From Streptomyces alanosinicus (GTDB taxonomy: Bacteria; Actinomycetota; Actinomycetes; Streptomycetales; Streptomycetaceae), in NCBI RefSeq assembly GCF_014650595.1, contig NZ_BMVG01000005.1, forward strand, positions 248,001-312,000: a stretch of DNA of 64,000 bases, written 5' to 3'. A program made the translations under genes and the position numbers. The notes under the pieces were generated by a model. That model saw only the letters and a list, made by a program, of their open reading frames with translations, was not told where the DNA came from and did not search any database. Positions 57,149 through 64,000 of this stretch are shown here, in pieces (position 1 is the stretch's first letter; every line of letters begins with the position of its first letter).

Positions 57149-59590
57149 TCAGGGCAGCTGGGGCAGATCCTGTGCGAAGAGCAGGGTCAGGTCGTCGGTG
57201 CTGGGGTCCGCGAGCTGTGCGACGCGGCTCGCATGCCGCTCCACCATCGCTTCGAACGTCTGCCGGGCGGTACGGCCGTTGCCGAACGCCGGGCCCTTCG
57301 GGATCGCCGTGAAGTACGTCAGCAGCGCCTCGGACGCACCCGGCGCCAGCCGGTACTCGTGCTCGTCGGACTGTTGCTCCACGATCCGCAGCAGTTCGTC
57401 GGGGCCGTAGTCGCCGAAGGTGATCGTGCGGGAGAAACGGGAGGCGACACCGGGGTTGACCGACAGGAAGCGCTCCATCTCCGCCGTGTAGCCCGCGACG
57501 ATCACCACCACCGCGTCCCGGTGATCCTCCATCAGCTTCACCAGCGTGTCGATGGCCTCCTTGCCGAAGTCGCGTCCGGCGTCCTCCGGGGAGAGCGCGT
57601 ACGCCTCGTCGATGAACAGCACCCCGCCGCGCGCCTTCTCGAACGCCTCCTGGGTGCGGATCGCCGTGGAGCCGATGTGCTCGCCGACCAGATCGACCCG
57701 GGACACCTCCACCAGGTGCCCCTTCTCCAGCACGCCGAGCGAGGCGAGGATCTCGCCGTAGAGCCGGGCGACCGTGGTCTTGCCGGTGCCCGGGGAGCCG
57801 GTGAAGACCAGATGCCGCTTGACCGAGGCCGCCTTCAGGCCGGCCCGCTGCCGGCGCCGGCCCACCTCGATCATGTCGGTCAGCGCCCGCACCTCCCGTT
57901 TGACGCTCTCCAGACCCACCAGCGCGTCGAGTTCCCCGAGCACGTCCTTCGAGGTCCGCACCGGCTTCTCGGGCTCGGCGGCGGTGATCAGCGGCTCCTG
58001 CTCGGTGCTGCGCTGCCCGGGGATGGAGCCGAGCAGACCGGGGGAGGAGTGCGCCCTCGTCTGTACGGCGGTCTCGTGCAGCGTGGGCGGGCGCAGCCCG
58101 GCGCTCTCGTCGCTGGTGCAGTCCTCCACGACCGGGCCCGTGCCGGACGCGGCGTCGGGGCCCGCGTCGGCGAACTCGTAACCGCCGCGCGCGCAGCGTT
58201 CCGTACGGCACCTGCGCAGCGTCGCCCGGCAGCCGTCGATCACATGGAAGCCGTATCCGGCGCTGCCGCTGACCCGGCAGTTCAGAAAGCTGCCGCGGCC
58301 GCCCGCGGAGACGTAGAAGCCGGCCTCGGCGGGGGAGTCGACCGTGCAGCGCTCGATGGCCGGGTCGGCGCCCTTGGTGACGATGACGCCGGTCTGGGTG
58401 CCGTCCAGGGTGCAGTTGTTCAGCGTGCCGCCGCTGCCGTGGTCGCGGAACCACGCTCCGGTCGCCGCCTCCCGGATCCGGCAGTCGTCGAGCTGCGCCG
58501 TCGCCCCGTCGCTCACCGACACCGCCGTGTTGCGCACCTGCGACAGATCGCTGTCCACGACGTCCGCGCGCGAGCCGCGGTCCAGCACGAACAGGGCGTC
58601 CGGCACGTCGTGCACCCGGCAGGAGTCGAGGACGGCGGTGGCGCCGTCGCTGACCCACACCGCCGGATAGTCGCCGGTGCTGTCGAAGATCTCGCACTGG
58701 TGGGCGTCCACGCGGGTGCCCGGGTCCCACACCGACAGGCCGTTGCGCCCGAACTGACGGACCGTCGTCCGGGTCAGTGTGAGCACGGAGCGGGAGCGCA
58801 GATCGACCGCGTTCTCGGGGATGTCGTGGATACGGCAGTCGGCGAGGGTGAGCACCGCGTCCGTGTCCAGGGTGACACCGTCGGCGGTGGTGCGGTGCAC
58901 ATCGCAGTCGGTGAGATGCGCCGTCGCCCGCTGGGTGACCTGCACGCCGGAGCCGCGGACCTCGTAGATCTCACAACCCACGGCCTCCAGCGAGGAGTTC
59001 TCGCCGGTCGCGGTCAGCCCGGTGCCGGAGGCATGATGCACCCGGCAGCGGTCCAGCCGCGGATGGCCACCGCCGCGGACGGCCACGCCCGCCTGTCCGG
59101 CCGCGACGACCTCGCACTCCTCGAACACCCCGCTCGCGCCGTCGAGTACGGCGATGCCGATGCCGGCCGGGTTGTCGACGGTGCAGCGGCGCACGGTCGG
59201 ACGGGCGCCGCCGCGCACCTCGATGCCCGCCGCGGACCGGGTGACGATCCGCACGTCCATCAGCTCGGGCGTGCCCTCCTCGACCAGCAGTGCGGGCGCC
59301 GCCGCGTCCTGGCCCTCCACATGCACGTCGTGCACCACGGCCGAGGCGCGCACGGTGAGCGGCACTCCGTCCACGGGCGCGATCCGCACCGAGCCGGGGG
59401 AGCCCTCGGGGCCACGGAGCGTCACCGCCCGCTGGACCACGAGGTTCTCCCGGTAGGTGCCCGGGGCGATGGTGAGGACGTCGCCGTCGGCGGCGGCCTC
59501 CAGGGCGGCGGCGAGCGATACGTACTCACCTGTGCGGCGCCGCCATCGCGACGTACCGGTGTGCGTCACCTGGACCGTGCCCTGTGCCAT
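57149..59590 (-). CDS. Parallel beta-helix / AAA+ ATPase (CbbX/EccA-like) fusion
   Basis: An 813-residue protein with two parts. Residues about 20-500 form a right-handed parallel beta-helix of about 20 rungs, with repeated patterns such as [22 protein letters not shown] and [20 protein letters not shown]; rungs often end in a Cys or Asn stack. After a linker, residues 555-813 are an AAA+ domain of the CbbX/SpoVK/EccA group: GSPGTGKTT (Walker A, 598-606), [10 protein letters not shown] (Walker B), arginine finger in ASRFSR. ATG 59590 is chosen (MAQGTVQV). No signal peptide, so the beta-helix may be a cytosolic substrate or polymer sensor for the ATPase. Confidence 0.9.
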   Translation of the reverse strand: MAQGTVQVTHTGTSRWRRRTGEYVSLAAALEAAADGDVLTIAPGTYRENLVVQRAVTLRGPEGSPGSVRIAPVDGVPLTVRASAVVHDVHVEGQDAAAPALLVEEGTPELMDVRIVTRSAAGIEVRGGARPTVRRCTVDNPAGIGIAVLDGASGVFEECEVVAAGQAGVAVRGGGHPRLDRCRVHHASGTGLTATGENSSLEAVGCEIYEVRGSGVQVTQRATAHLTDCDVHRTTADGVTLDTDAVLTLADCRIHDIPENAVDLRSRSVLTLTRTTVRQFGRNGLSVWDPGTRVDAHQCEIFDSTGDYPAVWVSDGATAVLDSCRVHDVPDALFVLDRGSRADVVDSDLSQVRNTAVSVSDGATAQLDDCRIREAATGAWFRDHGSGGTLNNCTLDGTQTGVIVTKGADPAIERCTVDSPAEAGFYVSAGGRGSFLNCRVSGSAGYGFHVIDGCRATLRRCRTERCARGGYEFADAGPDAASGTGPVVEDCTSDESAGLRPPTLHETAVQTRAHSSPGLLGSIPGQRSTEQEPLITAAEPEKPVRTSKDVLGELDALVGLESVKREVRALTDMIEVGRRRQRAGLKAASVKRHLVFTGSPGTGKTTVARLYGEILASLGVLEKGHLVEVSRVDLVGEHIGSTAIRTQEAFEKARGGVLFIDEAYALSPEDAGRDFGKEAIDTLVKLMEDHRDAVVVIVAGYTAEMERFLSVNPGVASRFSRTITFGDYGPDELLRIVEQQSDEHEYRLAPGASEALLTYFTAIPKGPAFGNGRTARQTFEAMVERHASRVAQLADPSTDDLTLLFAQDLPQLP

Positions 59591-59695
59591 GGCGTTGCCG
59601 TGCCCCCACCTCGTCGTACTGATGGCTCGCCCCCGTAGGGGCCGGTCCACCGTAGCGTGTGCGTGCACGGTGGGTTGACCAGAGCAGCAAGGCGG

Positions 59696-60301
59696 TCAAC
59701 TGCCGGTGCCCGCCTTGCCCCAGTCCGGTCCCGCCCGGTCCCAGGCCTGGTCCCAGCGTGCGTACCGCCTGCGGACCATGCGCCACACGGTCAGCCGCCG
59801 GCCGCACTCGACCAGGCCCGTGACGAGCAGGGCCGCGCCGATCCCGGCCAGCACGGCGTGTGTCGTCGCGGTGGGGGAGTCCAGCGGACGGGCCGCTATT
59901 CGGCCGTGCGGGTCCGTCCAGAGTCCGAAGTGGTCCCCGGCATGCGGTGACTTGAGGTCGGCGAGGGCCGGGCCGTGCCGCTGGGTGCCGTCCGGCGCCG
60001 TCCAGTCCGCGAGGACACGGCTATGGGCCTCGCGTGCCGTCGTGGTGTCGGGGTCGGTCTCCAGCGGGGCATCGCCCAGGTCGCGCAGCACCGTGGCCGT
60101 GACCAGGTGGCGCGTGTGGTGCTGCGCGCGCACCGATCGCTGCAGCGAGTCCTGGGCGGCGGCGCCGACCAGGAAGCCGGTGACGGGCGCGGCCACGGCG
60201 ATCAGCGTCAGCGCCACGAGCGCCAGCCACGCCTCGGCCAGATCGGTCGCGCGGCGCAGTGGATTCTCCCGCCACCGCCACAGGCCGCTGACAGCCCGCA
60301 T
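59696..60301 (-). CDS. Rv1733c-like two-TM membrane protein
   Basis: A 201-residue membrane protein. It begins MRAVSGLWRWRENPLRRATDLAEAW, the family start, then one membrane segment (LVALTLIAVAAPVTGFLVGAA), an extracytoplasmic domain of about 80 residues (DAPLETDPDTTTAREAHSRV, WTAPDGTQRHGPAL, DHFGLWTDPHGRI), and a second segment (HAVLAGIGAALLVTGLVEC). The C-terminus is basic (LTVWRMVRRRYARWDQAWDR). This arrangement matches the Rv1733c family, whose role is unknown, perhaps in dormancy or envelope stress. AAGGGGG supports ATG 60301. Confidence 0.85.
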   Translation of the reverse strand: MRAVSGLWRWRENPLRRATDLAEAWLALVALTLIAVAAPVTGFLVGAAAQDSLQRSVRAQHHTRHLVTATVLRDLGDAPLETDPDTTTAREAHSRVLADWTAPDGTQRHGPALADLKSPHAGDHFGLWTDPHGRIAARPLDSPTATTHAVLAGIGAALLVTGLVECGRRLTVWRMVRRRYARWDQAWDRAGPDWGKAGTGS

Positions 60302-60542
60302 CTCCCCACCCCCTTCCGCTCCGTCCCGGCCCTCGGGCCGACGCGCGCGTCCATGGCCCGGAGCAAGAGAGAGCGACATCATGTCCGCCGCAGACGGTCA
60401 CGAACGTGGCTTCTCATGAATCTCTCATGTCCTCCAACGATCGGGACCCGTCCTCGGTTCCCCACCGAGCCGCGGTCCAGCCGCCGACGGGCGGATCAGA
60501 AGCGGATCGGAAGCGGATCGGGAAATGCCCGGAGGCCCGGCC

Positions 60543-61367
60543 CTAGCCGAGCACCCGGACCGGGTCCCCGACCCTGATGGTGCCGGGGGTCAGGGGGACG
60601 AGGTTCTGGCCGAAGATCAGCCGTGTGCCGACCTTGCGGTGCCGCGCCAGGGTGCGCAGGGGCTCGCGGCCGCGGGCGGCGGTGTCCTGGTCGACGGTGG
60701 TGACGACACAGCGCCCGCTCGCCTTCGCGACACGGAAGACGACCTCGCCGACGGAGATCCGTGACCAGCGGTCCTCGGCCCAGGCCTCGGTACCGGCGAC
60801 GACGACGTTGGGCCGGAAGCGGTTCATCGGCAGCGGGCCCTCGTGAGCGTGGGAGCCCTCCGAGATCAGGGAGTTCAGGGCGTCGAGGGAGGCCGTCGTG
60901 GCGATCAGCAGGGGGTAGCCGTCGGCGAAGCTGACGGTCTCGCCGGGCAGGGCGTACTCCGGGTCGACCGGGCGGCGGACGGCCGGGTCGTCCATGTGCA
61001 CCAGGCGGACGTCGGCCCCCAGATAGGCGCTGCACCAGGCGTGCGCGGCCGGCTCCGCGGGGACCGCCTCGACCTTCGTGCCGAAGATGTTCACCGGCAC
61101 GGTCCCGGCGGGCTCGGGCTCGGGCACCGTCAGCGGCGAGTGGCCGGGCGCGGACAGACGAACGCCGCCGCCGGGCAGAAGCTCGGCGGCGGCCAGCGCG
61201 AGGCGCGGCAGTTCACGCTGGGTGACGACCTTTCCCCCGTCGTCGATCAGTGTCCAGCGCCGGTCTCCGGCCAGGCCCCAGGGCTCCACCACGGCCTCCC
61301 GCGGCGCGTGTCCCCGCAACGCCTTGACCGGATGGACGTGAATCGACCGCACTTCGGCATTTCCCAT
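60543..61367 (-). CDS. MOSC-domain protein (molybdenum-sulfur carrier type)
   Basis: A 274-residue protein with an N-terminal beta-barrel MOSC_N domain (MGNAEVRSIHVHPVKALRGHAPREAVVEPWGLAGDRRWTLID) and a C-terminal MOSC domain (FADGYPLLIATTASLDALN, PMNRFRPNVVVAGTEAWAEDRW, with the conserved Cys in ASGRCVVTTVDQDTAARG). Such proteins move sulfur from Cys onto molybdenum cofactor or reduce N-hydroxylated compounds. The ATG at 61367 gives the usual start. It is a single gene on the minus strand. Confidence 0.9.
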   Translation of the reverse strand: MGNAEVRSIHVHPVKALRGHAPREAVVEPWGLAGDRRWTLIDDGGKVVTQRELPRLALAAAELLPGGGVRLSAPGHSPLTVPEPEPAGTVPVNIFGTKVEAVPAEPAAHAWCSAYLGADVRLVHMDDPAVRRPVDPEYALPGETVSFADGYPLLIATTASLDALNSLISEGSHAHEGPLPMNRFRPNVVVAGTEAWAEDRWSRISVGEVVFRVAKASGRCVVTTVDQDTAARGREPLRTLARHRKVGTRLIFGQNLVPLTPGTIRVGDPVRVLG

Positions 61368-61410
61368 GCCGCCATCGTGCCAGCAGGCACCGACAGTGGT
61401 GGGGTGCCGG

Positions 61411-61848
61411 TCAGTAGCCCCGGTACTGCTGGTTGTTGTACGGGTCCTGGTAGGGAGCCGGGGCGGGCCGCGGCGCGGCCGGGCGCATCGCCTCGTAGCC
61501 CGTGCCCATCCCCATCGGGCGCTGCGGCTGCGGCGCCTGCGGGCCGGGATAGCCGCGCGGCGCGCTCGCCTGCTGCGGGATGTACGCGGTAGGGGCCTGC
61601 TGCAGCGGCGCGGGCTGCTGCGTGTGCGGGTAGCCGTAGGCGGGGGCCTGCGGGGAGGGAGCCGCCGGGAGGGCGGGCAGTGCCGACGGCAGAGCGGGCA
61701 GGTTGCTGCCCGTGTCGTAGGCGGCGGGGACCCGGATCGGGGCGATCTGCGGCGTGCCACGCTCGGCCACGAGCGAGTCGTAGATCGGGGTGTCCGGGAA
61801 GGAGGCGGAGTAGTAGCCGCCACCATAAGTGGAGCGGGGGGAGGTCAT
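61411..61848 (-). CDS. Pro/Gln/Tyr-rich protein (DUF6643-like)
   Basis: A 145-residue low-complexity protein. It starts MTSPRSTYGGGYYSASFPDTPIYDSLVAERGTPQIAPIRVP, and the rest is Pro-, Gln- and Ala-rich (PHTQQPAPLQQAPTAYIPQQ, PYQDPYNNQQYRGY). There is no signal peptide, membrane segment or Cys. The conserved N-terminus with YDSLVAERGTPQIAPIRVP marks a Streptomyces family labelled DUF6643 as I recall. It may be disordered and bind partners. Divergent from the TerD gene with a palindrome between. Confidence 0.75.
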   Translation of the reverse strand: MTSPRSTYGGGYYSASFPDTPIYDSLVAERGTPQIAPIRVPAAYDTGSNLPALPSALPALPAAPSPQAPAYGYPHTQQPAPLQQAPTAYIPQQASAPRGYPGPQAPQPQRPMGMGTGYEAMRPAAPRPAPAPYQDPYNNQQYRGY

Positions 61849-61959
61849 GGCACATAAGTTAAGCCCACGATGTGCTCGTTGGGGAGACCGATAAGAGGGT
61901 TGTTTTCCGTGTCCGCAGTGACCGGGGATCCCCAATCCTAGCGAACTTGGCAAAATAGG

Positions 61960-61973
61960 ACGTCGATCGACGT
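61960..61973. promoter_or_regulatory. 14-bp palindrome between the DUF6643-like and TerD genes
   Basis: ACGTCGATCGACGT is a perfect palindrome, flanked by AAAATAGG and TTTTGATC, in the 286-base divergent intergenic region. It could be an operator for either promoter. Confidence 0.4.
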
Positions 61974-62134
61974 TTTGATCGTGTAAAAGGCGAGCTCCTG
62001 CGGGGTTACCGGCAGTTGGCCGACGATCTTTCCGTGCCGGTCGCGGGCGTTCACTGTGCCCGGGAATAGGTTGTGTGGGTAGGGGTGACCGGGACGACCG
62101 GGAGACCCGTGAGACGAGACGGATGGGGGCGCAC

Positions 62135-63553
62135 ATGTCCATGCCGAAAGGTTCGAACACGCCGGTACCGACCACGGCGCTGCGAGTCGAGCTGGGCTGG
62201 CGCTCCGGACCCGGGGTGCCGGACGCGGACGCCTCCGCGCTGCTGCTCGCCGCCGGAAAGGTCCGCTCCGACGGCGACTTCGTCTTCTACAACCAGCCCG
62301 CCCATGCCTCCGGCGCGGTGCGCCACGAGGGCAAGAGGACGGCCGGCGCGGGCGTGACGGACATCCTGTCCGTCGACCTCGCGCGCGTGGAGGGCGCGAT
62401 CGAGCGGATCGTCCTCGCCGCCTCCGCCGACGGCGGGACCTTCGGGCAGGTCCCCGGCCTCTACGTCGAGGTGACCGACGCCGCGAGCGGCCGGCCGGTC
62501 GCCCGCTTCGACAGCCCCGGCGCGACCGTGGAGACGGCCTTCGTGCTCGGCGAGTTCTACCGCCGCCAGGGCGCCTGGAAATTCCGTGCCGTCGGCCAGG
62601 GCTACAGCAGCGGACTCGAAGGCCTGGCAACGGACTTCGGTATCGCCGTGGACGAACCCCAGAACCCGGCGTCGCCCACCGCGGCCCCCGCCGCGGCGCC
62701 CGCCACGGCGGCCGGTGCGCCGCATCCGGTCACGCCGCCCCCGGCTCCCCACCCGGTCGCGCCGCCCCCGCCGGCACCCCCGGTCGCGCCGCCCCCGCCG
62801 CCGGTGACCATGTCTCCCGCGCCCATGGCTCCTCCCGCGCCGACGGCCCCACCTGCGCCGATGAGCCCTCCCGCGCCCCTGGCCCCGCCCGCCGCCGCGC
62901 CGGCCCCGGCGCCCCAGCCGGTCCGGCTGTCCAAGGTCACCCTCACGAAGGCGGCGCCGTCGGTCTCGCTGGCCAAGCAGGGCGGAACCTCGGGTGCCAT
63001 GCGCGTGAACCTCAACTGGCAGACGCGTAAACAGGCTTCCGGCTGGAGCCGGTGGGGCGGCGGGAGCGGAGGGGGAGACATCGACCTCGACCTGTGCGCC
63101 CTGTACGAACTCGCCGACGGCCGCAAAGGGGTCGTCCAGGCGCTCGGCAACGCCTTCGGGTCGCTCAACCGGCCGCCGTACATCCACCTCGACGGCGACG
63201 ACCGCACCGGTGCCGTGGAGAGCGGCGAGAACCTCACCGTCAACCTCGACCACCGGCAGGACTTCCGGCGCATCCTCGTCTTCGTCACCATCTACGAAGG
63301 CGCCAGCTCCTTCGCCGACCTGCACGCCACCGTCACCCTCCAGCCGCAGCACGGGGCGCCGATCGACTTCTCGCTCGACGAGTGCACCGTCCCCTCCACG
63401 GTGTGCGCGCTCGCCCTCATCACCAACACGGGCGGCGACCTCGTCGTACAGCGCGAGGCCCGCTATCTGGTGCCGGATCGCGGGGTGAGCCCGCAGCGGA
63501 CCATAGACCGCGCCTACGGATGGGGCATGAACTGGTCACCCGGCCGCAAATGA
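62135..63553 (+). CDS. Double-TerD-domain protein with Pro-rich linker
   Basis: A 472-residue cytosolic stress protein of the tellurite/calcium-binding TerD family. The N-terminal TerD domain (about 15-172: [36 protein letters not shown] ... [23 protein letters not shown]) is followed by a linker of about 90 residues of Pro-Ala-Met-rich repeats ([20 protein letters not shown]), then a second TerD domain (262-472: [51 protein letters not shown]). The second domain keeps the acidic calcium-site DIDLDL; the first has DADAS instead. TerD proteins respond to metal and cell-envelope stress. ATG 62135 follows GGGGG. Confidence 0.92.
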   Translation: MSMPKGSNTPVPTTALRVELGWRSGPGVPDADASALLLAAGKVRSDGDFVFYNQPAHASGAVRHEGKRTAGAGVTDILSVDLARVEGAIERIVLAASADGGTFGQVPGLYVEVTDAASGRPVARFDSPGATVETAFVLGEFYRRQGAWKFRAVGQGYSSGLEGLATDFGIAVDEPQNPASPTAAPAAAPATAAGAPHPVTPPPAPHPVAPPPPAPPVAPPPPPVTMSPAPMAPPAPTAPPAPMSPPAPLAPPAAAPAPAPQPVRLSKVTLTKAAPSVSLAKQGGTSGAMRVNLNWQTRKQASGWSRWGGGSGGGDIDLDLCALYELADGRKGVVQALGNAFGSLNRPPYIHLDGDDRTGAVESGENLTVNLDHRQDFRRILVFVTIYEGASSFADLHATVTLQPQHGAPIDFSLDECTVPSTVCALALITNTGGDLVVQREARYLVPDRGVSPQRTIDRAYGWGMNWSPGRK

Positions 63554-63559
63554 CGGGGC

Positions 63560-64000
63560 TCAGCCCTCGTCCGGCACGGCGCCGGGACGCGCGTACGTGC
63601 GGCCCTTCCAGGCCGCCCCGCGCCCCCGGTAGTGCTGCACGGCCGAGTCGACCGTCATCAGCAGATACAGCAGCGCGGTGAACGGCAGCAGCGGAGCGAG
63701 CCAGGGCGGCTGGGCGTAGTAGCGCAGCATCGGCATGTACGTCCCGGCCATCACCGTCCACGCCGCCGCGCCGACGAGCGCGATCGCCGCACCGCCGCCC
63801 AGGGCCCCCACGGCCACCGCGGCGGGCGGCACCAGGTACACCAGCGCGAGCCCGGCGACCGTACCGAGGAGCAGCAGCGGGTTGTGCCGCAGCTGGGCAT
63901 AGGCGCTGCGCGAGACCATCCGCCACAGGTCGCGCAGCCGCGGATAGGGGCGCACGCTGTCCACCCGGTCGGCCAGTCCCAGCCAGACGTGCCCGCCCGT
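63560..64000 (-). CDS. Glycosyltransferase C-terminus, partial (5' end outside window)
   Basis: The visible 146 codons, read from the right edge, begin TGGHVWLGLADRVDSVRPYP and continue RLRDLWRMVSRSAYAQLRHNP, then three hydrophobic segments (LLLLGTVAGLALVYLVPPAAVAVG, ALVGAAAWTVMAGTYMPML, LLPFTALLYLLMTVDSAVQHY) and the end GRGAAWKGRTYARP. This is the C-terminal, membrane-anchored part of a family 2 glycosyltransferase of the type linked with hopanoid genes (HpnB-like). The catalytic DxD region is outside. It is convergent with the TerD gene, with only six bases between the stops. Confidence 0.8.
   Translation of the reverse strand, partial: TGGHVWLGLADRVDSVRPYPRLRDLWRMVSRSAYAQLRHNPLLLLGTVAGLALVYLVPPAAVAVGALGGGAAIALVGAAAWTVMAGTYMPMLRYYAQPPWLAPLLPFTALLYLLMTVDSAVQHYRGRGAAWKGRTYARPGAVPDEG

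Noticed and set aside
56495..59638. An open frame of over 1000 codons opposite the beta-helix/AAA+ gene
   Set aside because: It mirrors the third-position bias of the real minus-strand gene; translated sequence has no fold-like pattern.
1..64000. CRISPR arrays, tRNA/rRNA genes, prophage or plasmid origins
   Set aside because: No spaced identical repeats with unique spacers, no tRNA-like cloverleaf, no rRNA and no phage or replication genes were recognised on either strand by reading; a tRNAscan/Infernal run would be decisive.

Overview
The window is about 64 kb of very GC-rich DNA with strong third-position G/C bias, so almost every gene carries long open shadows in other frames. Conservon genes, mycothiol-dependent and F420/deazaflavin-type enzymes, GTG starts, ATGA/GTGA start-stop overlaps and many TetR, MarR, LacI, DeoR and ROK regulators all point to a Streptomyces chromosome, in an ordinary housekeeping and metabolic region. 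I see no rRNA, tRNA, CRISPR, prophage, intact insertion sequence or large secondary-metabolite cluster.

Layout. 0-10 kb: a partial secreted protein, a PlsC-type acyltransferase, a thioredoxin-like protein, a flavin reductase behind a short Cys-ending leader peptide, the etfBA electron-transfer flavoprotein pair, a secreted endo/exonuclease/phosphatase, an HpcH/HpaI-like lyase, and a membrane Ser/Thr kinase with 20 tandem hexapeptides. 10-20 kb: a LacI / ROK kinase / alpha-galactosidase sugar locus, a mycothiol-dependent isomerase-like protein, a P-loop kinase-NUDIX fusion, an M20 dipeptidase and a geranylgeranyl-reductase-like flavoprotein. 20-30 kb: a deazaflavin-type enzyme with a divergent TetR, a two-component system, a MarR/MFS pair, a second mycothiol-dependent enzyme, a second MFS transporter, and a DeoR regulator divergent from an amino-sugar locus (AgaS-like isomerase plus class II aldolase). 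A 66-bp perfect inverted repeat separates the last two genes.

30-45 kb: an RlmG-like methyltransferase, AlkB, a ROK regulator coupled to a NUDIX enzyme, an ilvY/ilvC pair with a long class II-type ketol-acid reductoisomerase and a clear inverted-repeat operator, a TetR-DUF4865-phosphotriesterase operon, a SHOCT-ABC-FtsX efflux operon and an RsbW-type ATPase. 45-53 kb: a PLP-dependent cysteine-synthase-family enzyme (Cds1-like), then a conservon (cvnA-D) that runs straight into two cytochromes P450 and an enoyl-CoA hydratase. The first P450 lacks the ExxR motif.

53-64 kb: an SRPBCC protein, a second DeoR regulator, a decayed membrane hydrolase gene (two nonsense codons and a one-base frameshift), a beta-helix/AAA+ ATPase fusion, an Rv1733c-like membrane protein, a MOSC protein, a Pro/Gln-rich protein, a double-TerD protein and the end of a glycosyltransferase gene. 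Several regulator genes start 6-7 bases after a -10-like hexamer with no visible ribosome binding site, which suggests leaderless transcripts. All assignments come from reading motifs by eye; no database search was run.
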